Of a stretch of 9,067 nt of DNA, positions 1 to 6,357 are shown in pieces. A model generated the notes under the pieces. It searched no databases, had not been told where the DNA came from, and saw only the letters and a list, made by a program, of their open reading frames with translations. Position numbers and translations under genes: made by a program. The stretch comes from Parafilimonas sp. (GTDB lineage Bacteria; Bacteroidota; Bacteroidia; Chitinophagales; Chitinophagaceae). The stretch lies in NCBI GenBank assembly GCA_025927795.1, contig JAICKT010000174.1, positions 1-9,067 of the forward strand, read 5' to 3'. Within the stretch, counting starts at the first letter, position 1; the number at the start of each line of letters is the position of its first letter.

Positions 1-8
1 TTACACCG

Positions 9-818
9 ATGAAAAAATATCTGATGCTTTATATAGCTGCGTTTATATGTTTAACACATACTGCACTGGCGCAGCAATTGATCAGTAAAGCGAAGGAACA
101 GAAACAAGTGCCGTGGCCTTTTCCCGATAAATTGGTAAAGCCTGCATCATCTCTTATAAAACCAGCGCATATTCCTGATATAAAAAAGCCTTTTGTTACC
201 TCATTGAGTTATATTCAGGGTGTTGTCAATGAAGCAAGAGCTCAATGCCCTGCACAAAAAAGTGCATCACTAACGCTTGATGCTGAAAGGTTAAACAATT
301 TTACTGCTAACCTTAAATGGGAAACAAAAAATGCATTCAAAGCATCCGGCTTCAATATTGAAAAATCTCTGGCAGATAGTTTTCATTTTATTGCGGTAAA
401 TTTTGCAGTGGCTTCCGCAGGCAAAGGCAGTGGCAATAAAAAGGATTATCAACTGCCTGACCGTAATGATTATAGCGGCATTTCCTTTTATCGCATTAAA
501 CAACTTAACGCCGACACCGGTTATCTTTATTCAAATATTGTTGCAGTAAAAGGTTATGATGTTTTATCCCTCAACATTTATCCAATCCCTGCATCAAACA
601 GAATATGGATAGACTTTACTGCAAAGCAAAATGGCAATATTATTATTATGTTGTATGATGCTTCCGGTAAAATAGTGCAACGGCAGACATTTAACTCCAC
701 AAAAGATTTACTCGTTAAGAAAGACCTTGATGTAAGTAAACTTGTTGCAGGTGTTTACCAGGTACAAATGCTCATGCCGGATAAAAATGTCTTAACCGGA
801 AAATTTATTAAACAGTAA
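9..818 (+). CDS. Small secreted protein with type IX secretion (T9SS) C-terminal sorting domain
   Basis: The 269-residue product starts with a signal peptide (MKK, hydrophobic residues 5-20, AxA-type cleavage after Ala21 in ALA-QQ). Residues about 30-85 are a proline- and lysine-rich linker with no recognisable fold. Residues about 88-180 resemble the beta-sandwich module common in Bacteroidota surface proteins: LKWETKN at 102-108, GFNIEKS at 114-120, SFYRIKQLNADTG at 159-171 and YSNIVAV at 174-180. The last 80 residues match a type A sorting domain: YPIPAS at 191-196 (usually YPNP), LYDASGK at 215-221, LVAGVYQVQM at 245-254 and terminal GKFIKQ. By family knowledge such proteins cross the outer membrane by the T9SS and are released or anchored to the surface. 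No catalytic or adhesive domain is visible, so its job is unknown. It may be a reduced version of a larger protein. The ATG lies 8 bp from the window edge, so the upstream context and promoter cannot be seen. Confidence 0.85.
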   Translation: MKKYLMLYIAAFICLTHTALAQQLISKAKEQKQVPWPFPDKLVKPASSLIKPAHIPDIKKPFVTSLSYIQGVVNEARAQCPAQKSASLTLDAERLNNFTANLKWETKNAFKASGFNIEKSLADSFHFIAVNFAVASAGKGSGNKKDYQLPDRNDYSGISFYRIKQLNADTGYLYSNIVAVKGYDVLSLNIYPIPASNRIWIDFTAKQNGNIIIMLYDASGKIVQRQTFNSTKDLLVKKDLDVSKLVAGVYQVQMLMPDKNVLTGKFIKQ

Positions 819-824
819 TAAAGT

Positions 825-847
825 TTTGGCAGCTTTGTGCTGTTAAA
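825..847 (+). terminator. Weak hairpin downstream of the T9SS-sorted protein gene
   Basis: TTTGGCAGC (825-833) and GCTGTTAAA (839-847) can pair as RNA into a 9-bp stem, with two G-U pairs and a 5-nt loop (TTTGT), starting 7 bp after the TAA stop. No T-tract follows, so this is at best a weak or mRNA-stabilising 3' structure rather than a standard intrinsic terminator. Confidence 0.3.
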
Positions 848-962
848 CAGAACCTCTAATAAAAATTATTTAGGCGCTTTGATTTAGATTACTATAACTT
901 GTTTTCATAAATATTTGCAGAAGAAGGTTATAAGTTTTGCGATTTTTTGTTTTCAAAATCCT

Positions 963-1847
963 ATGCAAAGAAGAATGAGTTATAAACGAATTGATGATAA
1001 TATAAAATCAACTGCAGAAAAAAATTTATTTAATTATATTAATAACATTGAAAAGAATTCAGGTTTAAATTTTACAAAACGTTCACCACTTCGTTATCCG
1101 GGAGGCAAAACAAGAGGAGTTGAATTTATAACCAGCTTTTTCCCTAAAAATCTTGATACATTATTGTCTCCTTTTTTTGGAGGAGGCTCTATTGAACTTT
1201 CTATTGCTTCAAGAGGCACCAGGGTACTTGGGTATGATATATTTTTACCGCTTGTTGAATTTTGGCAATGTTTAACTGCTGATCCAAAGAAACTTTCTAA
1301 AGAAGTTGAAAAATTTTTTCCATTGCCTAAACATAAATTTTATGAGTTGCAAACCACTCAAACTAAATTCAAAACTAAGTTTGAAAGAGCTGCTGTTTAT
1401 TATGTTTTGAACAGGTCTTCTTTTTCCGGTGCAACACTTTCGGGTGGCATGTCTCCTGCGCATCCGAGGTTTACACACTCTTCTATTGAAAGACTTAAAG
1501 AATTTTATAATCCTAACATCATTATAGAAAAATCAGATTTTAAACAATCATTATTAAAACATCCTTTTATGTTCACGTATTTAGATCCGCCTTATTTAAT
1601 AGAAAGTTCGTTATACGGTAAAAAGGGTGATGCACATAAAGATTTTGAGCACGAAGAGCTGGCAAAGATTTTAAAAAAACGGGAACACTGGATTTTATCT
1701 TACAATGATTGCGGCACAATAAGAGAGCTGTATGCTGGCTTTAATATTTTAATACCAAATTGGAAATATGGAATGTCGAATGATAAAATGTCGAAAGAGA
1801 TTTTAATTTTTAGTAAGGATTTAAAAAATAACCGTAGCGATACCTAA
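963..1847 (+). CDS. D12-class (Dam-like) DNA adenine N6-methyltransferase, apparently solitary
   Basis: This is a D12-family enzyme that transfers a methyl group from S-adenosylmethionine to N6 of adenine in DNA. Numbered from the ATG at 963 (294 residues), it shows RYPGGK at 44-49 (the N-terminal motif of this family), PFFGGGS at 70-76 (AdoMet-binding loop), GYD at 90-92 (acidic residue after the second strand), NRSSFSG at 150-156 and the catalytic DPPY at 208-211. The length is normal and the chain looks intact. The reading frame stays open upstream to a TTG at 915, adding 16 residues. I prefer ATG 963 (or ATG 975) because the extension lies outside the conserved domain and an imperfect Bacteroidota -7-like element overlaps that TTG. 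Neither neighbour resembles a restriction endonuclease, so it is either an orphan regulatory or housekeeping enzyme or a remnant of a restriction-modification system. The target site is not readable from the protein; GATC is only one possibility. It converges on the next gene with 9 bp between stops. Confidence 0.9.
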   Translation: MQRRMSYKRIDDNIKSTAEKNLFNYINNIEKNSGLNFTKRSPLRYPGGKTRGVEFITSFFPKNLDTLLSPFFGGGSIELSIASRGTRVLGYDIFLPLVEFWQCLTADPKKLSKEVEKFFPLPKHKFYELQTTQTKFKTKFERAAVYYVLNRSSFSGATLSGGMSPAHPRFTHSSIERLKEFYNPNIIIEKSDFKQSLLKHPFMFTYLDPPYLIESSLYGKKGDAHKDFEHEELAKILKKREHWILSYNDCGTIRELYAGFNILIPNWKYGMSNDKMSKEILIFSKDLKNNRSDT

Positions 1848-1856
1848 TAATCATCA

Positions 1857-4190
1857 TCAATCTAAATTTATTTCAACACGAATAGCTTTTAAACCTGTTA
1901 CGCCCTGCAGTTCTTCCAGTTCAAGCAATTCAATATTGTGTTTTAAAAGATGTTGCTGCTGCAATTCATTTATGTAATTAATGTATTCTTTTTCGTGATG
2001 TGGCTGTGTATAAATAATCGCCAGTTTTCCCGGTTGTGTAAGTCGTTCGCCTGTATCCATTACATGCACTTTATCAATTCTTTTCTTTACAATATGATAG
2101 CGAATGTTATAACCGCCTTCCACATCAAATCTTTTTTCATCCATCCTGAAAGTAATATCTATTGATGACGCATTTACATAAATAAGTTGCGTTGTTTGCA
2201 AAGGAACCGGCAATGATTGCGCTGATGCATAAACCAGCTTTGCAATACCACACATATCTTTCAATTGTTTTAATCTTAACTCATCCAGGTAAGATTTTTT
2301 ATACGGTTGTTTTGGTGAAACAGACTGACCTAAATACATATCATATTCAATGCCGTCAGTTCTTATCTTTTCAAAATAAACAGGATATTGTTTTTGTACT
2401 TCTTCCTGCATTTTTTCAAGATAATCGGTAATAATAAAATTCAGGTATTGCATTGAATTTTCCAATATGCGCCTCTTTGCATACACTTTACCATTTTTCT
2501 CGTCAACTTCTTTAAAATATTTTTTTATAAGATTTTTATTATGTGCGTCTGTAGTTTCAATTCCATCCAAATAAAAATTTACTTTCTCCATAAACGCATC
2601 AAAAACAGATTCTTCATTACCTGTGAAAAAAGTTTCTGTTCGTTTCAAAAAATTATCTGCTTCTTTAATAAGTTCACTGCTTGTGTTTTTATCAGTAACT
2701 CTTAAATCATTTAATATATTTTTTACCAGCAAAAAATAATGGTGCATGTCTTTATGCAAAGCATTATTTCTTTCAATAGTTGAATTGCGGATATCAATAG
2801 CGCCATATAACGGATGAACATTCTCAAAGCGAATTTCATCCATCCGCTTCATTGAATCTTTACCTGCCGTTTTTATATAGTTCCATGCAACTTCATTAAA
2901 CTTCCAAAGAACAGAAGATTGAATGGATGTAAAATTTGTTCTTATAACATTGTTGATATTCGCCGTAAATTCTGTTTGACTTTGGTGCATTAACTGACCT
3001 AAAATTGGTATGGCAGCATCAATGCTGTTTAATAAACTTTCATCTATAAGTGCAACTTCTTTTGCAGCTACTTCCAGTACACCTGCCACTTCATTATTGT
3101 AAAACACAGGTATTATTGAATAGCCGTTAAAACCAAATTCTGAAAAAGCTTTAGATAATTCATCGGATTTTTTTTCTTCGTTTGTACATTCTTTTTTAAT
3201 GATGGTTTGAGGGTTCTGTAAATATGCATTTATCCATTCAAGAAAAGTTGATTCGGGTATATTTAATTTTTTAGAAATATTAATTAAAATGCTGTGCGCA
3301 TAATTGCCATAATAAGAAACCAGCCTGTCGTTTAATTTTAAAAATGGAAGCAATCCAAACGTTATATGTTGCCTGCCGCATAACTGTTCAAGCAGTTCAA
3401 CAACTGCTTTGTATGTTTCGTTATAATCATGCGGATTATGTTTTATAATAATACTCCTCATTTTATGCAGCGCATATTTTGGGGTAATATCAGCAGCTAG
3501 TACTATGGAGAAACCTTCAAACGAAAATTCAGATAATGGTAAAATTTTTTCAAGCTCATTAATTGATTTAATGTCTGCCAACTGTTGCTGTGTCTGCGTA
3601 ATATTTATTTTGGGCAAACTGCCTTTATGTAAAACTTCTACAAACCGATTATCAATATCAAGACTAAAATACCTGGTGAGCTGCGTTATTTTATCCTTAC
3701 GCATGTGAATCATTTCTTCTTTCACCAATGGTCGAAAATTATAGAAGCGTTCAAGTATAAGCGTATACGATAATTTTTTGCGCCTGTATTGTATTAATGC
3801 TTTAAAGTCTTTAATATTTGTGCTTTCATCGGTTATCCTGTTTTCTACAAGTGCCTGGAAAGCCTCTGTACTAAGAAAGAATAAAGGATTCATCGGCACA
3901 CCTAAAGCAAGTGCGAGCTCTTTTTCATTTGATAAAGCCGGTAATATTGTGCCTTCCAGTAAATCAAAGATGTATGTGTATTTTTCAAGTGCAGAAATTT
4001 TTATTGGCGTAAGTAACTCAGGATTTTTTTTGAAATGTTTTAAAACAAACCTGTAAAATTTTGCTCTTAGTGTATCACTATCTTTTAGTTTTTCTTCTAA
4101 AAAATCAGTAAACTTTTTAAAGGAAACATAACCATCAGCGTCTTTTTGAGATTGTGCATGCGGAAGTATGTGAAAAATTTTGTACTGCAT
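1857..4190 (-). CDS. Large GAF-like domain protein of unknown function
   Basis: This 777-residue, mostly alpha-helical soluble protein has no signal peptide and no clear membrane segment. The N-terminal 210 residues are helical and charged. Residues about 220-405 look like a divergent or interrupted GAF-type sensor: SEFSFEGFSIVLAADIT at 220-236, then, after a helical insert, FNGYSIIPVFYNNEVAGVLEV at about 354-374, the strand-turn-strand pattern of the second half of a GAF fold. A striking block follows at 458-477 (VHPLYGAIDIRN at 458-469, then STIERNNA). Residues about 485-610 are long helices, possibly coiled coil. A conserved-looking C-terminal part spans about 615-745 (MYLGQSV at 618-624, FRMDEKRFDVEGGYNIRY at 681-698, KKRIDK at 702-707). 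From memory, proteins of this size and layout in Bacteroidota are annotated only as GAF domain-containing. I see no kinase, HTH or GGDEF output motifs, so I do not assign a function. It is transcribed divergently from the membrane TPR gene across a 157-bp intergenic region. Confidence 0.8.
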   Translation of the reverse strand: MQYKIFHILPHAQSQKDADGYVSFKKFTDFLEEKLKDSDTLRAKFYRFVLKHFKKNPELLTPIKISALEKYTYIFDLLEGTILPALSNEKELALALGVPMNPLFFLSTEAFQALVENRITDESTNIKDFKALIQYRRKKLSYTLILERFYNFRPLVKEEMIHMRKDKITQLTRYFSLDIDNRFVEVLHKGSLPKINITQTQQQLADIKSINELEKILPLSEFSFEGFSIVLAADITPKYALHKMRSIIIKHNPHDYNETYKAVVELLEQLCGRQHITFGLLPFLKLNDRLVSYYGNYAHSILINISKKLNIPESTFLEWINAYLQNPQTIIKKECTNEEKKSDELSKAFSEFGFNGYSIIPVFYNNEVAGVLEVAAKEVALIDESLLNSIDAAIPILGQLMHQSQTEFTANINNVIRTNFTSIQSSVLWKFNEVAWNYIKTAGKDSMKRMDEIRFENVHPLYGAIDIRNSTIERNNALHKDMHHYFLLVKNILNDLRVTDKNTSSELIKEADNFLKRTETFFTGNEESVFDAFMEKVNFYLDGIETTDAHNKNLIKKYFKEVDEKNGKVYAKRRILENSMQYLNFIITDYLEKMQEEVQKQYPVYFEKIRTDGIEYDMYLGQSVSPKQPYKKSYLDELRLKQLKDMCGIAKLVYASAQSLPVPLQTTQLIYVNASSIDITFRMDEKRFDVEGGYNIRYHIVKKRIDKVHVMDTGERLTQPGKLAIIYTQPHHEKEYINYINELQQQHLLKHNIELLELEELQGVTGLKAIRVEINLD

Positions 4191-4211
4191 AAGTTAATTT
4201 ATCTCGCCGTT

Positions 4212-4229
4212 TTTGTAATATTATACAAA
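4212..4229. promoter_or_regulatory. Palindrome TTTGTA-N6-TACAAA in the divergent promoter region
   Basis: A perfect 6-bp inverted repeat separated by 6 bp lies 21 bp upstream of the GAF-like gene's start and about 118 bp upstream of the membrane TPR gene's start. The half-site spacing is the same as in CRP/FNR-family operators (TGTGA-N6-TCACA), and a Crp/Fnr-type regulator is encoded 0.9 kb downstream. That suggests an operator, but the link is inference. The intergenic region 4191-4347 contains no exact TAnnTTTG element in either direction that I can find. Confidence 0.35.
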
Positions 4230-4347
4230 GCTCGCATAAAATAAAAAATAGCACAAGATGTTCAATGCTTTAATACAAGAGGTTTTGTAAATGCCTGCAG
4301 TATTCGTAAAATTGCAAGAGCTTTAATCGTACCAAAACACTAAACAA

Positions 4348-5106
4348 ATGTTTTTTCTTAACAACTACTATTATTATATCATTATTGGGTTGCAAATTAT
4401 TTGTGTGGTTCATTGTTTGCGCAAAGGCACGCAAACAATGTGGATATGGCTTATTATTTTTCTTCCGCTTATTGGCTGCATTGCATATATAATTATGGAA
4501 ATACTTAACAGAAACAGCATACAGCAAGTGCAATCTGGAATGGGCAATATTATTTATGCTGCAGGCAAAATAAAAAAACTGGAAAAACAATTAGAGTTTT
4601 CTGATACATTTAATAATCGCATCATGCTTGCTGATGCATATCTTTCTGCGGGCTATACAGAAAAGGCAATACAACTTTATGAAACAAGTTTAACCGGCGC
4701 GTTTAAAGATAATGAGCATGTGCTGATACAATTAGTAACTGCTTATTACGAAGTGCAGCGATATAACGATGCAATAAAAGCTGCAAAAAAAGTTTATAAT
4801 AATCCTGCATTTCATACACACGGGCATGTGCTTTATGCAATGGCTTTAGATAAAATTGGTGAAGCTGATTTGGCAGAAAAAGAGTTTAATACAATGAAAG
4901 GCAGGTATTCTTATTTTGAAGCAAGATATCAATACGGGCTTTTCCTGATAAATAAAAACCGCGTTGGCGAAGCACAAAAAATTTTTAATGATATAGTGAA
5001 TGAATTTTCTTACTTAAGTTCATTTGAAAAAAGAAACAATCGCGTTTGGTATAATAATGCAAAGCAGGAATTGAGAAAAATTAATTCGCCGGCAACAGTA
5101 AATTAA
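4348..5106 (+). CDS. Membrane-anchored TPR protein with PLDc_N-like two-helix N-terminus
   Basis: The 252-residue product begins with two hydrophobic helices (about 8-23 and 32-51). The second, WIWLIIFLPLIGCIAYII at 32-49, matches the phospholipase D nuclease/cardiolipin synthase N-terminal module (PLDc_N), but no HKD phospholipase motif follows. A short charged linker leads into tetratricopeptide-like repeats at about 89-119, 124-154, 158-188 and 190-222, with typical A/G/Y positions such as LADAYLSAGYTEKAIQLYE (94-112). The likely arrangement is a membrane anchor presenting a TPR scaffold for protein binding. Which side of the membrane the TPRs face is not established, though a hairpin anchor with a cytoplasmic TPR domain is plausible. 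I chose ATG 4348 because it keeps the first helix; Met31 would remove it. The stop is 21 bp before the Crp-like gene, so the two are probably co-transcribed. The partner is unknown. Confidence 0.8.
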   Translation: MFFLNNYYYYIIIGLQIICVVHCLRKGTQTMWIWLIIFLPLIGCIAYIIMEILNRNSIQQVQSGMGNIIYAAGKIKKLEKQLEFSDTFNNRIMLADAYLSAGYTEKAIQLYETSLTGAFKDNEHVLIQLVTAYYEVQRYNDAIKAAKKVYNNPAFHTHGHVLYAMALDKIGEADLAEKEFNTMKGRYSYFEARYQYGLFLINKNRVGEAQKIFNDIVNEFSYLSSFEKRNNRVWYNNAKQELRKINSPATVN

Positions 5107-5127
5107 AAATCTTCAGTTTATTATTTA

Positions 5128-5703
5128 ATGTTTACATCTTTAAAACAGCACATAAAAAAATACATCAGTTTTAATGATGAAGACTTTTCAAACATTTTTG
5201 ATTTTTTTCAGCATATACCATTAAAGAAAAAAGAAAACCTGCTCCTTGAAGGAAAAATTTGCCACGCAAATTATTTTGTTGTGCAAGGTTGTTTGCGTTT
5301 ATTTTTTATTAATGAAAAGGGTGTTGAACAAACCATACAGTTTGCTATAGAGAATTGGTGGTTATCTGATTATACTTCATTTGAAAAACAACAACCAGCT
5401 ACATTTTATTTACAGGCAGTTGAGAAATCAAACGTGCTGGCTTTAACTTATAATAAGCAGGAAGAAATGCTGCAACAGTTTCCACAAATGGAAAGATATT
5501 TCAGGCTGATGCATCAACGTGCGAATGCAGCAGCACAATTCAGAATAAAAGGTTTGTATAATCTCTCAGGAGAAGAACGCTATCACCAGTTTTATAAACG
5601 TTACCCGGAATTCGTACAACGTGTGCCGCAATATTTGCTCGCTTCATTTTTAGGTTTTACACCCGAATATTTAAGTGAGATAAGAAGCAAAAAACTTTCT
5701 TAA
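5128..5703 (+). CDS. Crp/Fnr-family transcriptional regulator (short Bacteroidota type)
   Basis: The 191-residue protein has a cyclic-nucleotide-binding-like beta-roll at about 20-115 (LLLEGKICHANYFVVQGCLR at 38-57, typical of the E-G...VxxGxxR pattern), a dimerisation helix at about 112-140, and a C-terminal helix-turn-helix at about 166-190 (VPQYLLASFLGFTPEYLSEI at 166-185; recognition helix ending SEIRSKKL). The position that in cAMP-binding CRP carries the FGE...RxA phosphate cassette here reads ENWWLSDYTSF (75-85), with no equivalent arginine. It therefore probably does not bind cAMP in the classical way, and its signal is unknown. No cysteine cluster for an FNR iron-sulfur centre is present. 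It sits between the membrane TPR gene and an AhpD-like gene. Regulation of the AhpD-like gene is likely by context but not shown. Confidence 0.88.
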   Translation: MFTSLKQHIKKYISFNDEDFSNIFDFFQHIPLKKKENLLLEGKICHANYFVVQGCLRLFFINEKGVEQTIQFAIENWWLSDYTSFEKQQPATFYLQAVEKSNVLALTYNKQEEMLQQFPQMERYFRLMHQRANAAAQFRIKGLYNLSGEERYHQFYKRYPEFVQRVPQYLLASFLGFTPEYLSEIRSKKLS

Positions 5704-5735
5704 ACCAGTTTAAGCAACCACGCAATCAGTATGTT

Positions 5736-5743
5736 TAGCTTTG
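5736..5743 (+). promoter_or_regulatory. Candidate Bacteroidota -7 promoter element upstream of the AhpD-like gene
   Basis: TAGCTTTG matches the Bacteroidota housekeeping sigma -7 consensus TAnnTTTG exactly, and lies 19 bp before the ATG at 5763. The -33 TTG is not clearly present; the nearest similar triplet is TTA at 5710-5712, at the long end of the allowed spacing. This suggests the AhpD-like gene can be transcribed from its own start with a short leader, besides any read-through from the Crp-like gene. Confidence 0.4.
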
Positions 5744-5762
5744 CTCCGTTAAATAAATAGTT

Positions 5763-6203
5763 ATGGAACAAAGAATAAAAATTGCAGAAGTATTTCCCGA
5801 GGCTTATAAAGGAATGTATGCTTTATCAGCAAGTTTACGTAAAACAGGTTTAACGCCCATTCAAAAAGAATTAATTAAAATAAGAGCTTCTCAAATTAAC
5901 CAGTGTGCGTTTTGTTTGAACATGCATACGCGAGACGCGTTAAAAGTTGGTGAAACGCAACAGCGAATTTTTTTATTGAATGCGTGGCGGGAAACTGATC
6001 TCTTTACAGATGAAGAAAAGGCTATGCTTGCGCTTACAGAAGAAGTTACATTAATCAGCAAACACGGTGTTAGCAGCGAAACTTATAATGAAGCAAAGAA
6101 ATTTTTTAGCGATGAAGTAATTGCACAAATAATTATGTCAACCGTTTTAATAAATTCATGGAACAGGATTGCAGTGAGCACACATACACCGATTGAAGAT
6201 TAA
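5763..6203 (+). CDS. Carboxymuconolactone decarboxylase (CMD) family, AhpD-like protein
   Basis: The 146-residue protein is a CMD/AhpD-type helical domain. Its active-site spacing is that of AhpD alkylhydroperoxidase: Glu36, Cys48-Ala-Phe-Cys51, His55 (ELIKIRASQINQCAFCLNMH at 36-55), corresponding to E118, C130, C133 and H137 of mycobacterial AhpD. The second histidine inside the AhpD CxxC (H132) is Phe50 here. A redox-active CxxC suggests a peroxidase or disulfide-reducing role in the cytoplasm rather than true carboxymuconolactone decarboxylation, for which the CxxC is not needed. The reductant and substrate are unknown. It follows the Crp-like regulator by 59 bp, with a candidate promoter in between, and is closed by a strong terminator hairpin. 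The second half (residues 80-146) contains the usual family segment with SWNRIAVSTHTP near the end. The gene looks intact. Confidence 0.9.
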   Translation: MEQRIKIAEVFPEAYKGMYALSASLRKTGLTPIQKELIKIRASQINQCAFCLNMHTRDALKVGETQQRIFLLNAWRETDLFTDEEKAMLALTEEVTLISKHGVSSETYNEAKKFFSDEVIAQIIMSTVLINSWNRIAVSTHTPIED

Positions 6204-6218
6204 TTTTAAACAGTACTT

Positions 6219-6272
6219 AAAAAAGGCTGATGAGGTAATTCAATGTTATTTTCATCAGCCTATTTTATTTTT
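6219..6272. terminator. Bidirectional intrinsic terminator between convergent genes
   Basis: AGGCTGATGA (6224-6233) and TCATCAGCCT (6252-6261) form a perfect 10-bp stem with an 18-nt loop. On the + strand the stem is followed by a T-rich run (6263-6272). On the - strand it is followed directly by six Ts (complement of 6219-6224). It therefore can stop both the AhpD-like gene (+, ends 6203) and the sulfotransferase (-, ends 6358). Confidence 0.8.
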
Positions 6273-6335
6273 AGCATTATAAATTAAGAACTGGTTTAGT
6301 GACAACAAGATTTTGTATGAAAATGATACGGCTGT

Positions 6336-6352
6336 TTTATTGCAGCAATAAA
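6336..6352. repeat. Short inverted repeat just past the sulfotransferase stop
   Basis: TTTATTGC-A-GCAATAAA is an 8-bp inverted repeat around a single base. As RNA it could fold into a 7-bp stem with a CAG triloop, 5 bp downstream of the sulfotransferase stop codon. No T-tract follows on the minus strand, so it is more likely a 3'-end stabilising hairpin or chance than a terminator. Confidence 0.3.
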
Positions 6353-6357
6353 TTCTT

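Noticed and set aside
1950..2431. Two plus-strand open frames inside the GAF-like gene
   Set aside because: Both are antisense to a long, well-ordered coding sequence and show no motifs or start signals.
4220..4225. TATAAT on the minus strand upstream of the GAF-like gene
   Set aside because: Bacteroidota housekeeping promoters use TAnnTTTG rather than TATAAT, there is no -35-like element at the right distance, and the sequence falls inside the AT-rich spacer of the palindrome.
4270..4590. Minus-strand open frame overlapping the start of the membrane TPR gene
   Set aside because: It is antisense to a gene with clear membrane helices and TPR repeats, its own translation has no domain-like pattern, and it spans the divergent promoter region.
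915..6203. A possible defence island around the methyltransferase, GAF-like protein and Crp-like regulator
   Set aside because: No nuclease, helicase, ATPase, toxin or integrase motifs are visible, and the genes do not share one transcription unit.
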